From: Marinobacterium aestuarii
Lineage (GTDB): Bacteria > Pseudomonadota > Gammaproteobacteria > Pseudomonadales > Balneatricaceae
Length of the DNA: 64,000 bases
Reading direction: 5' to 3'
NCBI RefSeq assembly: GCF_001651805.1
Contig: NZ_CP015839.1
Coordinates: 3,782,001 to 3,846,000 of the forward strand
The notes below the pieces were generated by a model, which saw nothing but the letters and a program-made list of their open reading frames with translations, did not search any database and had not been told where the DNA came from. How positions within the stretch are numbered: position 1 is the first letter of the stretch; the number at the start of each line of letters is the position of its first letter. Of this stretch, positions 1 to 8,892 are shown piece by piece. The translations under genes and the position numbers were made by a program.

Positions 1-168
1 CCGCCCATGGCCGCGCACCATGCCACCGGAGAGTTGATCGCCGAAACCCATCCGCTGCTCAGCGACGCTTTTCTCTGGAATGCCGGTTTGCATGCGATGG
101 CTACGCTATATCATCATTTCGCGCTATTAACCCGGCGGGTTAATAGACGACTCAGGAATAAAAGTTAA
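1..168 (+). CDS. Cytochrome b561 family protein, C-terminal fragment
   Basis: The first frame is open from the window edge to a TAA at 166-168, giving 55 residues. The segment around GLHAMATLYHHF is the usual last transmembrane region of the cytochrome b561 family, di-haem or mono-haem membrane electron carriers that oxidise quinol or reduce periplasmic partners. The two neighbouring histidines of the YHH motif fit a haem ligand, and a basic tail (RRVNRRLRNKS) follows, as expected for a cytoplasmic C-terminus. The N-terminal part lies outside the window, so length and start cannot be judged. The assignment rests on one short motif. Confidence 0.6.
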   Translation, partial: PPMAAHHATGELIAETHPLLSDAFLWNAGLHAMATLYHHFALLTRRVNRRLRNKS

Positions 169-391
169 AAGACCACACTTCCTCTACAGAACGGATGACT
201 GGGAAGGATCCTTTTTGTCCGCCAGGCCAATACTACAAATTTGCTCTACGCTTTCATGACCGCCAGGCAACCCAGTGTATGAAACCATTGTTTGATACTT
301 GGTGCCCCCGGTCACAATACCCGTTTAGTTTGACACTCACTGAAGTGCTCAATGCGCCGTCTTCGGTGGAATATCCGTAGAGGAGTACTAA

Positions 392-1906
392 ATGAAAAGT
401 ATCAGATATGCGCTGATGGCCGCTGTAGCAGCCGCTAGCCCAACTGGCTGGACCGCGGTGCCGATCGACACCGAGACTCTGCGCAGCGCCGTCACCGTGG
501 AAGGCGTGAGAAGCCATCAACTGGCCTTCCAGGATTTTGCCGACGCCAATGGAGGCACGCGCGCTGCCACGACCGTGGGCTACGACGCATCAGCCACCTA
601 TGTTGCGCAAATGATGCTGGACGCCGGTTATGATGTCTCGATAGAACCCTTTGACTTTCCATATTTCGAGGAGTTTTCGCCTGCAAAACTGGAGCAGACA
701 GCACCTGTCCCCAGGGTATACCCCTATGCCGATATCAGTGGTTTTGTCACCATGACGTATTCCGGTGGCGGTAACGTAACGGCAACGGCCACAGGCGTTG
801 ATCTGCAATTGCCACCCGGCGCTGATGCCAACAATTCAACAAGTGGCTGTGAAGCGACAGATTTCGCCGGCTTCCCTGTTGGGAATATTGCAGTGATTCA
901 GCGGGGCAGCTGCAGCTTTCAGCTAAAGGCACTCAATGCCGAAAACGCCGGTGCAGTTGGGGTCGTGATATTTAATGAAGGTCAGCCAGGGCGAACAGAC
1001 GCCTTCAACGGTACCCTGTCAGACCCTGTGGTTGGCATACCTGTCGTGGGCGCCGCCTTCTCCGTGGGGGAGGACCTTGCTGCCGGAGGCGTGATGGCTA
1101 AACTCAGCGTCGACGCCGTATCTGAGATTCGTACCACTGATAATGTAATTGCCGAAACCCTGGGTGGCCGGGATGACCGAGTTGTTGTAGTCGGTGCCCA
1201 CCTGGACTCTGTACCCGAAGGCCCTGGTATTCAGGATAATGGCAGCGGCTCGGCGGCGATCCTCGAGATTGCACTGCAGATGGCGGCCATGACCACAGAA
1301 CCTCGTAACAAGGTTCGCTTTGCCTGGTGGGGCGCTGAAGAGTCCGGACTACAGGGTTCACAGGCCTACGTCGACGGATTGACACCGCGCGAGATCAAGA
1401 ACATTGCGTTGAATCTCAATTTCGACATGATAGGTTCGCCCAATTTCGTGCGCTTTGTATACGACGGCGACGGATCGGCCACCGAAGCCGCAGGCCCGAA
1501 CGGCTCGAGCAATATCGAACAGGTATTCCTCGACTACTTTGCCGCCCAGGCTCTGCCGGTCGAGGCCACCGCTTTCGACGGCCGCTCCGATTATGGACCC
1601 TTCATTGCCGCCGGCATACCCGCAGGAGGCCTCTTCACTGGCGCCGAAGATATCAAATCCGAAGAAGAAGCCGCACTATACGGCGGTATCGCCGGGGAGC
1701 AGTACGATCCCTGCTATCACCTGGCCTGCGATACCTATGACAACATCAGCCTGCAAGCGCTGGATCAAATGTCCGATGCCGCTGCCCACGCGATCTACAC
1801 CTTCGCGATGACCACGTCCTCGATCAATGGTACCGACAAGGGCTCTGACAAGGCTAAAAAGGCAGCCGAAGCCCTTGAGTATCTTGGCAACAAACTGCGT
1901 CGATAA
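392..1906 (+). CDS. Secreted M28 family zinc aminopeptidase with PA domain
   Basis: Encodes 504 residues with a signal peptide at about 1-22 (hydrophobic AALMAAVAAAS type, cleavage near WTA). A PA domain lies at about 130-235 and an M28 peptidase domain at 250-475. The dinuclear zinc ligands of the family are visible: H270 (GAHLDS), D282 (QDNGSG), E317 next to catalytic E316 (GAEESG), D345 (NFDMIG) and H443, the last inside CYHLAC, whose cysteines could form a disulphide. The family removes N-terminal, often leucine-like, residues from peptides outside the cytoplasm. An AGAGGAG-type ribosome binding site 6-7 bases upstream fixes the start. It stands alone and probably serves peptide scavenging. 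The exact substrate is not predictable. Confidence 0.92.
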   Translation: MKSIRYALMAAVAAASPTGWTAVPIDTETLRSAVTVEGVRSHQLAFQDFADANGGTRAATTVGYDASATYVAQMMLDAGYDVSIEPFDFPYFEEFSPAKLEQTAPVPRVYPYADISGFVTMTYSGGGNVTATATGVDLQLPPGADANNSTSGCEATDFAGFPVGNIAVIQRGSCSFQLKALNAENAGAVGVVIFNEGQPGRTDAFNGTLSDPVVGIPVVGAAFSVGEDLAAGGVMAKLSVDAVSEIRTTDNVIAETLGGRDDRVVVVGAHLDSVPEGPGIQDNGSGSAAILEIALQMAAMTTEPRNKVRFAWWGAEESGLQGSQAYVDGLTPREIKNIALNLNFDMIGSPNFVRFVYDGDGSATEAAGPNGSSNIEQVFLDYFAAQALPVEATAFDGRSDYGPFIAAGIPAGGLFTGAEDIKSEEEAALYGGIAGEQYDPCYHLACDTYDNISLQALDQMSDAAAHAIYTFAMTTSSINGTDKGSDKAKKAAEALEYLGNKLRR

Positions 1907-1928
1907 CACACCACTGCGAGACAGGCTG

Positions 1929-2175
1929 CTAGTGTACTGCTTCGCCCTAATGGGTGCTTATAGAGCCCGCCAATGCGTGTCCGGCAAGGCGCCGTTCGCC
2001 GGTAATAGTGGGGCTCTTGCCAAGAGCGGCAACACAGCAGGGCGCGCATTGGCGCGCTCCCTGCGGGCGAGCCGCCAGAAGGCCGTCCGCGGTGTTGCAT
2101 TTCCTCGACATAGGCCCACTATGCCTTCGAAAATGCGCCGCTAAAAGCGCCTCTAAGAGCGAAGCAGTACACTAG
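1929..2175 (+). repeat. MITE-like element with 17-bp terminal inverted repeats
   Basis: The 17 bases CTAGTGTACTGCTTCGC at 1929-1945 recur perfectly inverted at 2159-2175. The 247-bp interior has several smaller self-complementary stretches and no convincing gene. Each terminal repeat contains TA directly outside GTGTACTGC, which would fit TA target duplications of the IS630/Tc1 type; this family link is inference. It fills the gap between the convergent M28 peptidase and Hsp70 genes. Confidence 0.6.
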
Positions 2176-2198
2176 GGCCTCCCTGTCACTTATGCCCC

Positions 2199-5012
2199 TC
2201 AGTCGATTAGTTTAAGCCCGGAAGGCAGTTTTTCACCGAAGATAAGCTGAGTTTCGGCATCGTTGAGTTCACGGGCCTCGGCCACCAGCTCAATCCAGAG
2301 CGCCGGGGCTTTGGCCTCCTGCAGTTTTGCGATCACTCTTTGTCGGTCGTCCGGCTCCAGCTCGCGGCTGCGATCACCGCTCATGCGCGCCAGCATCACG
2401 GCGGCAAAGGCGATCTGCTGGTTTTTCTTCCAGTCTTCTTTTAAAAGACGCTGCAACCAGGTCGTCGCCACCTCCGCCGGGATAACGTTATGGGCGCTGC
2501 GGTGAAACAGCACTCGCGCACCTATACGCCCCAACGCCCACCAGCTGGTCCCAGGCTCACCTTTTTTCTCCAGCCGTTTGAGCAGCCAGTTGCCGATCTG
2601 AATTTTGGTGTCCACCGGCAGGCGCTCAAGCCCTGCCACCAGCTGCACCATATCGTCATAACTGCGGGTCTGGAGTTCGGCCAGCAACTTGCGATTGCGC
2701 AGCACCGCAGGGTCAAGGTAGCGGGCCATGTCATCGAACAGCTGCTGTTGCTGCTGCTGATCCAGACCACCGGCGGCGCGGCGCCAGAACACCCACCAGT
2801 TGCTCCAGGCCGGATTGCCCTTGTCGAACTGCAGGCCCTGGTCATACAGCTGCCAGGCCTGCTGAATGCGCCAGTCGTCCAGCGGATAGCCGAATCCCGG
2901 GCGCAGGCCGTAGCCGGCCAGGTTAAACCAGACGCGCTCATGGGCTTCGGAGCGGCGACGCTTCGCCTGGCCTTCAAGCACGCTATCGAACAGGGCGCGC
3001 AGCAGCGGCGTGCTCCAGCTGTCGCGCTTGCCGAGCAACTTGTCCAGATCGTTGCGCAGGGTTTTGACCGCCTTGGGGTCGAACTCTTTGTTGCTCTGGC
3101 CAAATACGCCCTCGATCAGCGCCCTGGCCGCCTCAAAGCCCGCTGGCAGCTCGGCCAGCGCGCTCTTGCCGGCACGCTGGCGTGCAAGGTCGCGCCTGAT
3201 CTGGAACTCGACATTCCAGCGCTGGCGACTGTCGGCCAGAGCGACGCATTCGATCTTCAGGGTGCCGACCTCGGTCAGGCGGGTCACCAGTTCGACTTCG
3301 ACCTCGTCGACCGCCTGCTTGCCCGCGGCCTTATCGTGCTCGAGCGCAGCCATCAGCGGCGGCAGATCAACGAAGCTGTCATCCGTCAGCCCGACCAGCT
3401 CGCCCGCTTTAAATGCGGTATCGGCACTGGAGGAGAGCAAATGAAAGCGCACCGGCTGACCGAGGCGCAGCGCAAAGCGACGCTCGCTGAGCACGATTTC
3501 CTGCCCTTCTTCAGCCCCCCTTGGCAACAGACAGACCCCCTGCGGGGATTCGGCAGCACCACTCTGAGCATCATCCAGGCGCATAAAATAACTGCGCGCC
3601 GAACCGCCACCGATACGCAACGCAGCGCCGCGCCGCGCCAGGCCATAGGCCACGGCACCGCAGGCCACCGCCAGATCCGGCTGGCTGTTATACAGCTGCT
3701 GCACCGCCTCCCCGCGCCACAGATTCAGCGTTTCGAGCAACCGCGTACTGATGGCTTCGCTGTTAAAGACGCCACCATTAAAGAGCACGGCATCGGGCAC
3801 CGCAGCTGCATTCACATCACTCAGCCCCAGGGCGTCACGACAGGCCGCGCCATGACGACCCAGAAACTCGGCGATATGCTTGCTGATGGCGGCGTCCGCC
3901 GCATAGGGCAGACCAAATTCCACCACGGCGTTGCGCCGCTGTTGCGGCCGGGCACTGAAGGCTTCGATAGGGAAAAAGCCATCAAGCGCAATCGCGCGCA
4001 CTTCGTCCCGGCTCAGCTCGCAGCTCTTGGCACCGCCAATCAGGGAGGCGCCGGCACCCAGTACCGTTACGGCGGCGCTGTCGGGGGCATTTTGCTGCAG
4101 CAGGCGTTCCTTGGCCTTGCGGGTCTGCTGGATCAACTGTGACAGGCTGGCGGCGCGCAGCTTCTTGCCACCGCGGGTAATGCGCTGCTCAGCCGTATGG
4201 GCCAGCGCCAGATCGATATTGTCGCCGCCGAGCATCAGGTGATCCCCCACCCCGACCCGGTTCAGTGTCAGGGCGCCGTCTTTTACCGCCACCTTGATCA
4301 GGCTGAGGTCCGTGGTGCCACCGCCGACATCACACACCAGCAGCAGGCGCACCTTATCCAGCAACGCCACCGCCTGCTGCTGGTTCTGCGCGTGCCAGTC
4401 GTAACAGGCCGCCTGGGGCTCCTCCACCAGCAGCACGTCGGGCAAGCCCGCCAGGGTCGCGGCCTCGACCGTCAGCGCCCGCGCGCCTTCATCGAAGGAC
4501 GCCGGCACCGTGATAACAACCTCCTGCTGCTCCAGCCGATCGGCGGGATATTCATGGTTCCAGGCCTGGCGTACGTGACTCAGGTAACTGGCACTGGCCA
4601 GCACCGGGGAAACCCGGGCCACACCTTCGGCCGCCGCCCAAGGCAGAATGGCCGCACTCTGATCGACCTGGGTATGGGACAGCCAGCTCTTGGCACTGCT
4701 GACCTGCCGACCCTCCACCCTTGAACCCAGCTCCCGGGCCCACTCCCCCACCACCAGCTGATCCAGCTCGCCCGGCAATGCCGGTTTGGGCCAGGGCAGC
4801 AGCAGGTCTTCGGCCACCAGTTCACCCTCGGTGGGGTGGTAGCGGAACGACGGCAACAGCGGCTTTTTCGCCACTTCACCGGGTGCTACCAGCTGCTCGA
4901 TTTCGAAAATCAAAGGCCGCGCCGCAGCGGCGCCCTGGCTGATATCCGCAAACGCCACCGCCGTGTGGGTGGTGCCAAGGTCAATGCCAACGATAAAGCG
5001 GGGAGACTGCAT
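2199..5012 (-). CDS. Hsp70-family protein with DUF3731-like C-terminus
   Basis: Encodes 937 residues. The N-terminal ~500 residues are an actin-like Hsp70 ATPase: phosphate-1 motif DLGTT at 11-15, phosphate-2 motif CDVGGGTTD near 228, and an adenosine motif LFNGGVFNS near 400. In place of a normal peptide-binding domain it has a beta-rich segment and then a long helical C-terminus (from about residue 640) resembling DUF3731, a domain found only with such Hsp70s. It begins 8 bases after the preceding Hsp70 gene, so the two are certainly cotranscribed with the DUF2760 gene. Such Hsp70 pairs are widespread but their clients are unknown. It is much longer than DnaK (about 640 residues) and is not DnaK, HscA or HscC. 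Confidence 0.88.
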   Translation of the reverse strand: MQSPRFIVGIDLGTTHTAVAFADISQGAAAARPLIFEIEQLVAPGEVAKKPLLPSFRYHPTEGELVAEDLLLPWPKPALPGELDQLVVGEWARELGSRVEGRQVSSAKSWLSHTQVDQSAAILPWAAAEGVARVSPVLASASYLSHVRQAWNHEYPADRLEQQEVVITVPASFDEGARALTVEAATLAGLPDVLLVEEPQAACYDWHAQNQQQAVALLDKVRLLLVCDVGGGTTDLSLIKVAVKDGALTLNRVGVGDHLMLGGDNIDLALAHTAEQRITRGGKKLRAASLSQLIQQTRKAKERLLQQNAPDSAAVTVLGAGASLIGGAKSCELSRDEVRAIALDGFFPIEAFSARPQQRRNAVVEFGLPYAADAAISKHIAEFLGRHGAACRDALGLSDVNAAAVPDAVLFNGGVFNSEAISTRLLETLNLWRGEAVQQLYNSQPDLAVACGAVAYGLARRGAALRIGGGSARSYFMRLDDAQSGAAESPQGVCLLPRGAEEGQEIVLSERRFALRLGQPVRFHLLSSSADTAFKAGELVGLTDDSFVDLPPLMAALEHDKAAGKQAVDEVEVELVTRLTEVGTLKIECVALADSRQRWNVEFQIRRDLARQRAGKSALAELPAGFEAARALIEGVFGQSNKEFDPKAVKTLRNDLDKLLGKRDSWSTPLLRALFDSVLEGQAKRRRSEAHERVWFNLAGYGLRPGFGYPLDDWRIQQAWQLYDQGLQFDKGNPAWSNWWVFWRRAAGGLDQQQQQQLFDDMARYLDPAVLRNRKLLAELQTRSYDDMVQLVAGLERLPVDTKIQIGNWLLKRLEKKGEPGTSWWALGRIGARVLFHRSAHNVIPAEVATTWLQRLLKEDWKKNQQIAFAAVMLARMSGDRSRELEPDDRQRVIAKLQEAKAPALWIELVAEARELNDAETQLIFGEKLPSGLKLID

Positions 5013-5020
5013 CCGTGTAA

Positions 5021-6883
5021 TTATCCTTCCCTTACATCCAGTTCAACCTGCCAGCGCTGACCGCCGTCAAGCGCAATGGCTTCCAGGCGCAGAGTGCCAA
5101 GTTCCGTCACCCTTGAGGCCACCGTCACCGCGACCACCTCACCGCGCGTACGCCCTTCCACCGGCAGCTCCGCCTGCACCTCGGGCAGCTCTTCCAGTTC
5201 CTGCGGCTCCCAGTACTCAAGCAACATGCCGGCGGCGTCGTCACGCCGGGTGGTGGAGCCGAAGAAGCGAAAGCGCACCGGCGCCCCCACGACCAGACCA
5301 AACTCCAGCCCAGGCACGCTTACTTCAGTACCTTCTTCCATGCCAAAAGGTGCCACACAGAGCGCCTGCAACGGCGGTTCCATACCCGGAATGGCCGGCA
5401 TAGAACTCTCGATACCCACGTAGAAGGCACTGGCGATACCGCCACGAATACGTACGCCCTGGCCACGGCGTACGGCACCGTAATAGGCCGAACCCCGGGC
5501 CACCGCCAGGTCCAGATCCAGCCCCGGCAGCAAGGTTGCCCTGGGGGCAGCGGCGTCATCCAGCCAGCTATTGATAATGCCCATCATGCGATCGGCCAGC
5601 AGCGGCGCCTTGAGCACACCGCCGTTGAACAGCACCCGGGTGGGGCGAATAAAGTCGTCGCCCTGTTCAGGCGTTTCTACCGCCTCGAACAGCTCATCGG
5701 CCGCGGCGTGCTGACGGCTCAGGAAAGCCGCCAGATGGCGCGAAATGCCGGCATCCTGCGCATAGGGCAAGCCCATGCGGGTCAGGGCGCTGCGGGTCTG
5801 CTGGGCCGGGTGCTCGGCGATGGACACCTGGGGGAAAAACCCGTCCACCAGAGTTTGCTGTACTTCTTCCTGGGTCAGTTCGGTACGCAGGGTGCCGCCG
5901 AGCAATTTCGAGCCGCGGCTCGGCACCGAGATGGCGACCGAGGCAAGCTCGGGATCTGCCAGCAGCGCTTCCTTGGCATCGCGGCAGCCCTGGGTAATAC
6001 CCAGAACCTGCCAGGGCTGCAACTGGGTGCCCTGCTGGGCCAGCTTCGCCTTGAGGCGATAGGCCAGCGCCAGATCCATGTTGTCACCGCCGAGCAGTAT
6101 ATGATCCCCCACCGCCACACGGTTCAGCACCAGGTTGCCGTCGTCTTCGGTTACCGCCACCAGGGAAAAGTCGGAGGTACCGCCGCCTATATCCACCACC
6201 AGGATGATATCGCCCACGCCCACCTGGTCACGCCAGCTGCCGTTGCTGGCTTCAATCCAGCTGTATACCGCCGCCTGGGGCTCCTCGAGCAGGGTCAGAT
6301 GCCTGAAGCCGACCTTGCTGGCAGCCTTGGCGGTCAACTCCCGTGCGGCCGGGTCAAAGGACGCAGGCACCGTAAGGGTGACATCCTGTTCGCTCAGCGG
6401 CGCCTCGGGATACCAGTAGTCCCAGGCCTCGCGCAGGTGCTCAAGGTAGAGGCCGGTGGCATCCAGCGGTGATACGCGGGGCACCTCCTCCGGGCTGTTC
6501 AGCGGCAGAAAGGCGGAATGACGGTCGACATCGCCGTGGCATAACCAGCTCTTGGCGCTGGAGACCAGGCGGATCGGGGTCTTGCTGCCCAGCTCGCGCG
6601 CCAGGGTACCCACGATCACCGGCGCCTGAGCCCAGGGCAGGCGAATCTCATCGGCCGACAGCTCGGCCTCATGGGCCTGATACAGGAAGGATGGCAGCTG
6701 CCATTTCTCGTCTATGGTACCGGGAGTCGTGAGTTGCGGAATCGGCATGACTTCGAGCCGCGGGGCTTCATCCGGCTGCGCGGTATCGGACTGCAGGTCG
6801 GCATAGGACAGCACACAGTGGGTGGTGCCAAGGTCTATACCGACGGCATAGCGGCTGGCGCCTGAATTCTGCTCGGTGGTCAT
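5021..6883 (-). CDS. Hsp70-family protein, shorter member of the pair
   Basis: Encodes 620 residues with a full Hsp70-like ATPase: DLGTT at 17-21, VDIGGGTSD near 230 and LFNGGVLKAP near 435. The C-terminal ~110 residues form a beta-rich segment similar to the middle part of the following 937-residue Hsp70, but the helical DUF3731-like region is absent. The two proteins share order and motifs (AKSWLxH, TVPASFDxxAR, EEPQAA), so they arose by duplication. The start codon overlaps the stop of the DUF2760 gene as ATGA, a sign of translational coupling. Likely a specialised chaperone or a regulatory ATPase; the function is unproven. Confidence 0.88.
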   Translation of the reverse strand: MTTEQNSGASRYAVGIDLGTTHCVLSYADLQSDTAQPDEAPRLEVMPIPQLTTPGTIDEKWQLPSFLYQAHEAELSADEIRLPWAQAPVIVGTLARELGSKTPIRLVSSAKSWLCHGDVDRHSAFLPLNSPEEVPRVSPLDATGLYLEHLREAWDYWYPEAPLSEQDVTLTVPASFDPAARELTAKAASKVGFRHLTLLEEPQAAVYSWIEASNGSWRDQVGVGDIILVVDIGGGTSDFSLVAVTEDDGNLVLNRVAVGDHILLGGDNMDLALAYRLKAKLAQQGTQLQPWQVLGITQGCRDAKEALLADPELASVAISVPSRGSKLLGGTLRTELTQEEVQQTLVDGFFPQVSIAEHPAQQTRSALTRMGLPYAQDAGISRHLAAFLSRQHAAADELFEAVETPEQGDDFIRPTRVLFNGGVLKAPLLADRMMGIINSWLDDAAAPRATLLPGLDLDLAVARGSAYYGAVRRGQGVRIRGGIASAFYVGIESSMPAIPGMEPPLQALCVAPFGMEEGTEVSVPGLEFGLVVGAPVRFRFFGSTTRRDDAAGMLLEYWEPQELEELPEVQAELPVEGRTRGEVVAVTVASRVTELGTLRLEAIALDGGQRWQVELDVREG

Positions 6884-7509
6884 AGCTCAACCTCTGCCGG
6901 GGCTATAACGCGGGTATCATGACCGGAGGCCAGCTTGGGCAATTTAACCTCGGTCACTTTCCAGCCACGGTGTACCAGGGTGCCGGTAAAGGGCGCCGTG
7001 CCCACGACATTGCCGGTCAGGCGCACTTCCTGGGCGTTAAAGCCTTCGGCCAGGGTAACGCGAGTCTCTTCATCCTCGGTACGCACCGGCTCCAGCCTAA
7101 AGTAGCTGTTCAGCGCTTTCTGGCTGCCCTCGTGCACTACACGGGCGGCGGCGCCAATATCGGCATCGGAGAAGCTGCCAAGGTCTTCACGCACGAAATC
7201 CACAAAGCGCGCTTCCTGCTGCAACAGCGACAACAGCTGCAGCGCCGTATCCGGGGTGATTTCCTTCAGCTGTACCGCAGCCTGGGGCGCGGGCTTGGCC
7301 TGCGCCGGCACCTGGGGCTCAGACGCGGGCGCGCTTTCGGCCTTGGCTGCTACCGCAGGCGCAGCAGCCGGAGCCTGCTCGGTAGCGGAATCCGTAGCGC
7401 CGCCGGTGCCCTTGGCCAGCCACAGAAGCAGTAATATCAATGCCAGCACCGCAAGGCCAAGGTGCCCCGCATCCAGAGTCGTCGGCATCATTGTCAGATT
7501 AAAAGTCAT
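6880..7509 (-). CDS. DUF2760 domain protein, membrane-anchored
   Basis: Encodes 209 residues. A single hydrophobic helix lies at about 17-31 (LAVLALILLLLWLA), followed by an Ala/Pro/Glu-rich linker (to about 75) and a globular C-terminal domain matching DUF2760, a family usually found immediately upstream of an Hsp70 pair as here. The start has a clear AGGAG five to six bases upstream. The topology suggests an anchor holding a cytoplasmic domain near the membrane. A co-chaperone or recruiting role for the two Hsp70s is inference from constant gene order. First gene of a three-gene operon running leftwards. Confidence 0.8.
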   Translation of the reverse strand: MTFNLTMMPTTLDAGHLGLAVLALILLLLWLAKGTGGATDSATEQAPAAAPAVAAKAESAPASEPQVPAQAKPAPQAAVQLKEITPDTALQLLSLLQQEARFVDFVREDLGSFSDADIGAAARVVHEGSQKALNSYFRLEPVRTEDEETRVTLAEGFNAQEVRLTGNVVGTAPFTGTLVHRGWKVTEVKLPKLASGHDTRVIAPAEVEL

Positions 7510-7977
7510 TCCAAGCTCCTGTTAATGTTCAAATCCCGGGCACCGAGGGCGCACATTGTACCCAAACAGACTCGGTGCGTTGAGATTTGATTATCAATCA
7601 CCTATACCGCCACTTTGATTACGGCCATCGCCAGACTCGCCGGCGCCGCGCCATCGTCTGAAAAAGGCAGCAAAACGCAGGCCAGCGGGGCCTGCAATGC
7701 AGCTGGTGGCCCGAAAAATGCCTGCCTGAGTGACACTCGGGGCCCTTCAAGCGAGCCTGTACCACCTGCCCCCTGACGAAACAATGCTCCCTGATGGTTC
7801 GCGCTGCCCGCTAACAGCGCGCAGCTGTAGCTCCCAGCACCAATGTCCAGCGTCCCGCCAGCGCAAAGAGAGTTTCCCTGCACAGATCGACGTCACCCTG
7901 GCGTATCCGGCCCTTGTTTCCAGCCGCAAGCCAGGGATAATGAGCCTCCACCCTCACACCCTGAAATGCTGCCTGCC
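7510..7977. other. Intergenic region between divergent DUF2760 operon and rsuA
   Basis: No coding region is convincing in these 468 bases; the short open frames have no ribosome binding site or recognisable sequence. The region must hold the divergent promoters. On the minus strand a TACAAT box about 50 bases upstream of the DUF2760 start is a possible -10, without a good -35. No tRNA or strong terminator is seen. Confidence 0.5.
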
Positions 7978-8664
7978 ATGCGTCTGGATAAATTTGTTTG
8001 TAAAAGCACTGCCTTGACCAGAACTGAAGCCACCCGGGCTATCAATGCTGGGGAGCTGAGCGTTAATGGCAACGTTGTTCTGGACGCCGCAACTCAGGTG
8101 CATGAAAACAACCGCATCAGCCTTTATGGCCAGATTCTGAAGGCACGGGACTTTCGCTATATCCTGCTTCACAAGCCCGCCAACACCATCTGCTCTAATG
8201 TGGACGAAGTCTACCCATCCGTCTTCACGCATATAGACGTTGAGAACCCCGCAGAGCTGCATGTGGCCGGGCGCCTGGATGCTGATACTACCGGGCTGGT
8301 GCTGGTCACCGACGATGGCCGCTGGTCCTTCGATATCATCAGGCCCACCAGGCGCTGTGAAAAGGTTTACCGCGTGGGGCTGAGCTACCCCATTGCCGAT
8401 GATGTTGCCCAAAGATTTGCCGATGGCCTGCAGTTACAGGGCGAACAGAAGCTGACCCGGCCTGCGGTGCTGGAAGTGGTAACCCCAAAGGAAGTGCTGC
8501 TGACCATCACCGAAGGCAGATTTCACCAGGTAAAGCGCATGTTTGCCGCCGTGGGCAATCGCGTGCTGTCGCTACACCGTGAAAGAATCGGCCAGATAGG
8601 CCTGGATGTTGCCGTGGGGCAATGGCGCTATCTCAGCACCGATGAAATAGGCTCCTTTGGGTAA
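7978..8664 (+). CDS. rsuA: 16S rRNA pseudouridine(516) synthase RsuA
   Basis: Encodes 228 residues, against 231 in E. coli. An S4 domain occupies residues 1-55 (MRLDKFVC...ATRAINAGELSVNG), followed by the RsuA/RluB/E/F catalytic domain. The catalytic aspartate lies in GRLDADTTGL and the family motif in EGRFHQVKRM. It isomerises U516 of 16S rRNA. Although the frame is open further upstream, the ATG at 7978 starts exactly where RsuA proteins start, with the S4 domain. No strong Shine-Dalgarno sequence is visible. RluE/RluF are alternatives, but the S4 domain and length favour RsuA. Confidence 0.9.
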   Translation: MRLDKFVCKSTALTRTEATRAINAGELSVNGNVVLDAATQVHENNRISLYGQILKARDFRYILLHKPANTICSNVDEVYPSVFTHIDVENPAELHVAGRLDADTTGLVLVTDDGRWSFDIIRPTRRCEKVYRVGLSYPIADDVAQRFADGLQLQGEQKLTRPAVLEVVTPKEVLLTITEGRFHQVKRMFAAVGNRVLSLHRERIGQIGLDVAVGQWRYLSTDEIGSFG

Positions 8665-8715
8665 ACGCGGCCGTTCAAATACTGCGCCCAGCCCCGCACG
8701 GAGTATTCCCACCCA

Positions 8716-8747
8716 GTAGGATGTGGTGCCGCGAAGCGAAACCCATC
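8716..8747 (-). repeat. REP-like 32-bp dispersed repeat, copy 1
   Basis: On the minus strand this is GATGGGTTTCGCTTCGCG followed by GCACCACATCCTAC. Near-identical 32-base copies occur at 33860-33891 and 34084-34115. The ends GATGGG/CATCC and the core TTCGCTTCGC give partial inverted symmetry, as in REP-type extragenic repeats. Confidence 0.75.
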
Positions 8748-8766
8748 AATCGGTGGCAGATTCGGT

Positions 8767-8834
8767 GCTGGGTTACGCCCATTGTTGGGTTACGCCCATT
8801 GTTGGGTTACGCCCCTTGTTGGGTTACGCCCCTT
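8767..8834 (+). repeat. Four tandem 17-bp repeats
   Basis: Four direct copies of G(T/C)TGGGTTACGCCC(A/C)TT without spacers, in the 228-base gap between the convergent rsuA and rmuC genes. Only two positions vary. The unit resembles the GATGGGTTTCGC part of the adjacent REP-like repeat, so it may be a slipped or amplified derivative. A CGGGC tract follows and could close a terminator-like hairpin. There are no spacers, so this is not a CRISPR. Confidence 0.85.
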
Positions 8835-8892
8835 CGGGCCTGCACCCAACCTGCATACCGATACAACCACTGTATCGGCGCCGATTTTCCGC

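Noticed and set aside
195-380. 61-codon frame upstream of the M28 peptidase
   Set aside because: No ribosome binding site or recognisable sequence; likely leader or promoter region.
2490-4142. 550-codon open frame on the plus strand opposite the larger Hsp70
   Set aside because: Antisense to a well-supported gene with third-position GC bias; the translation is Gln/Arg/Ala-rich with no domain.
7602-7883. 93-codon minus-strand frame between DUF2760 and rsuA
   Set aside because: Low-quality composition, no ribosome binding site and overlap with other weak frames.
8767-8834. Possible CRISPR array
   Set aside because: The 17-bp repeats have no spacers and no cas genes are nearby.
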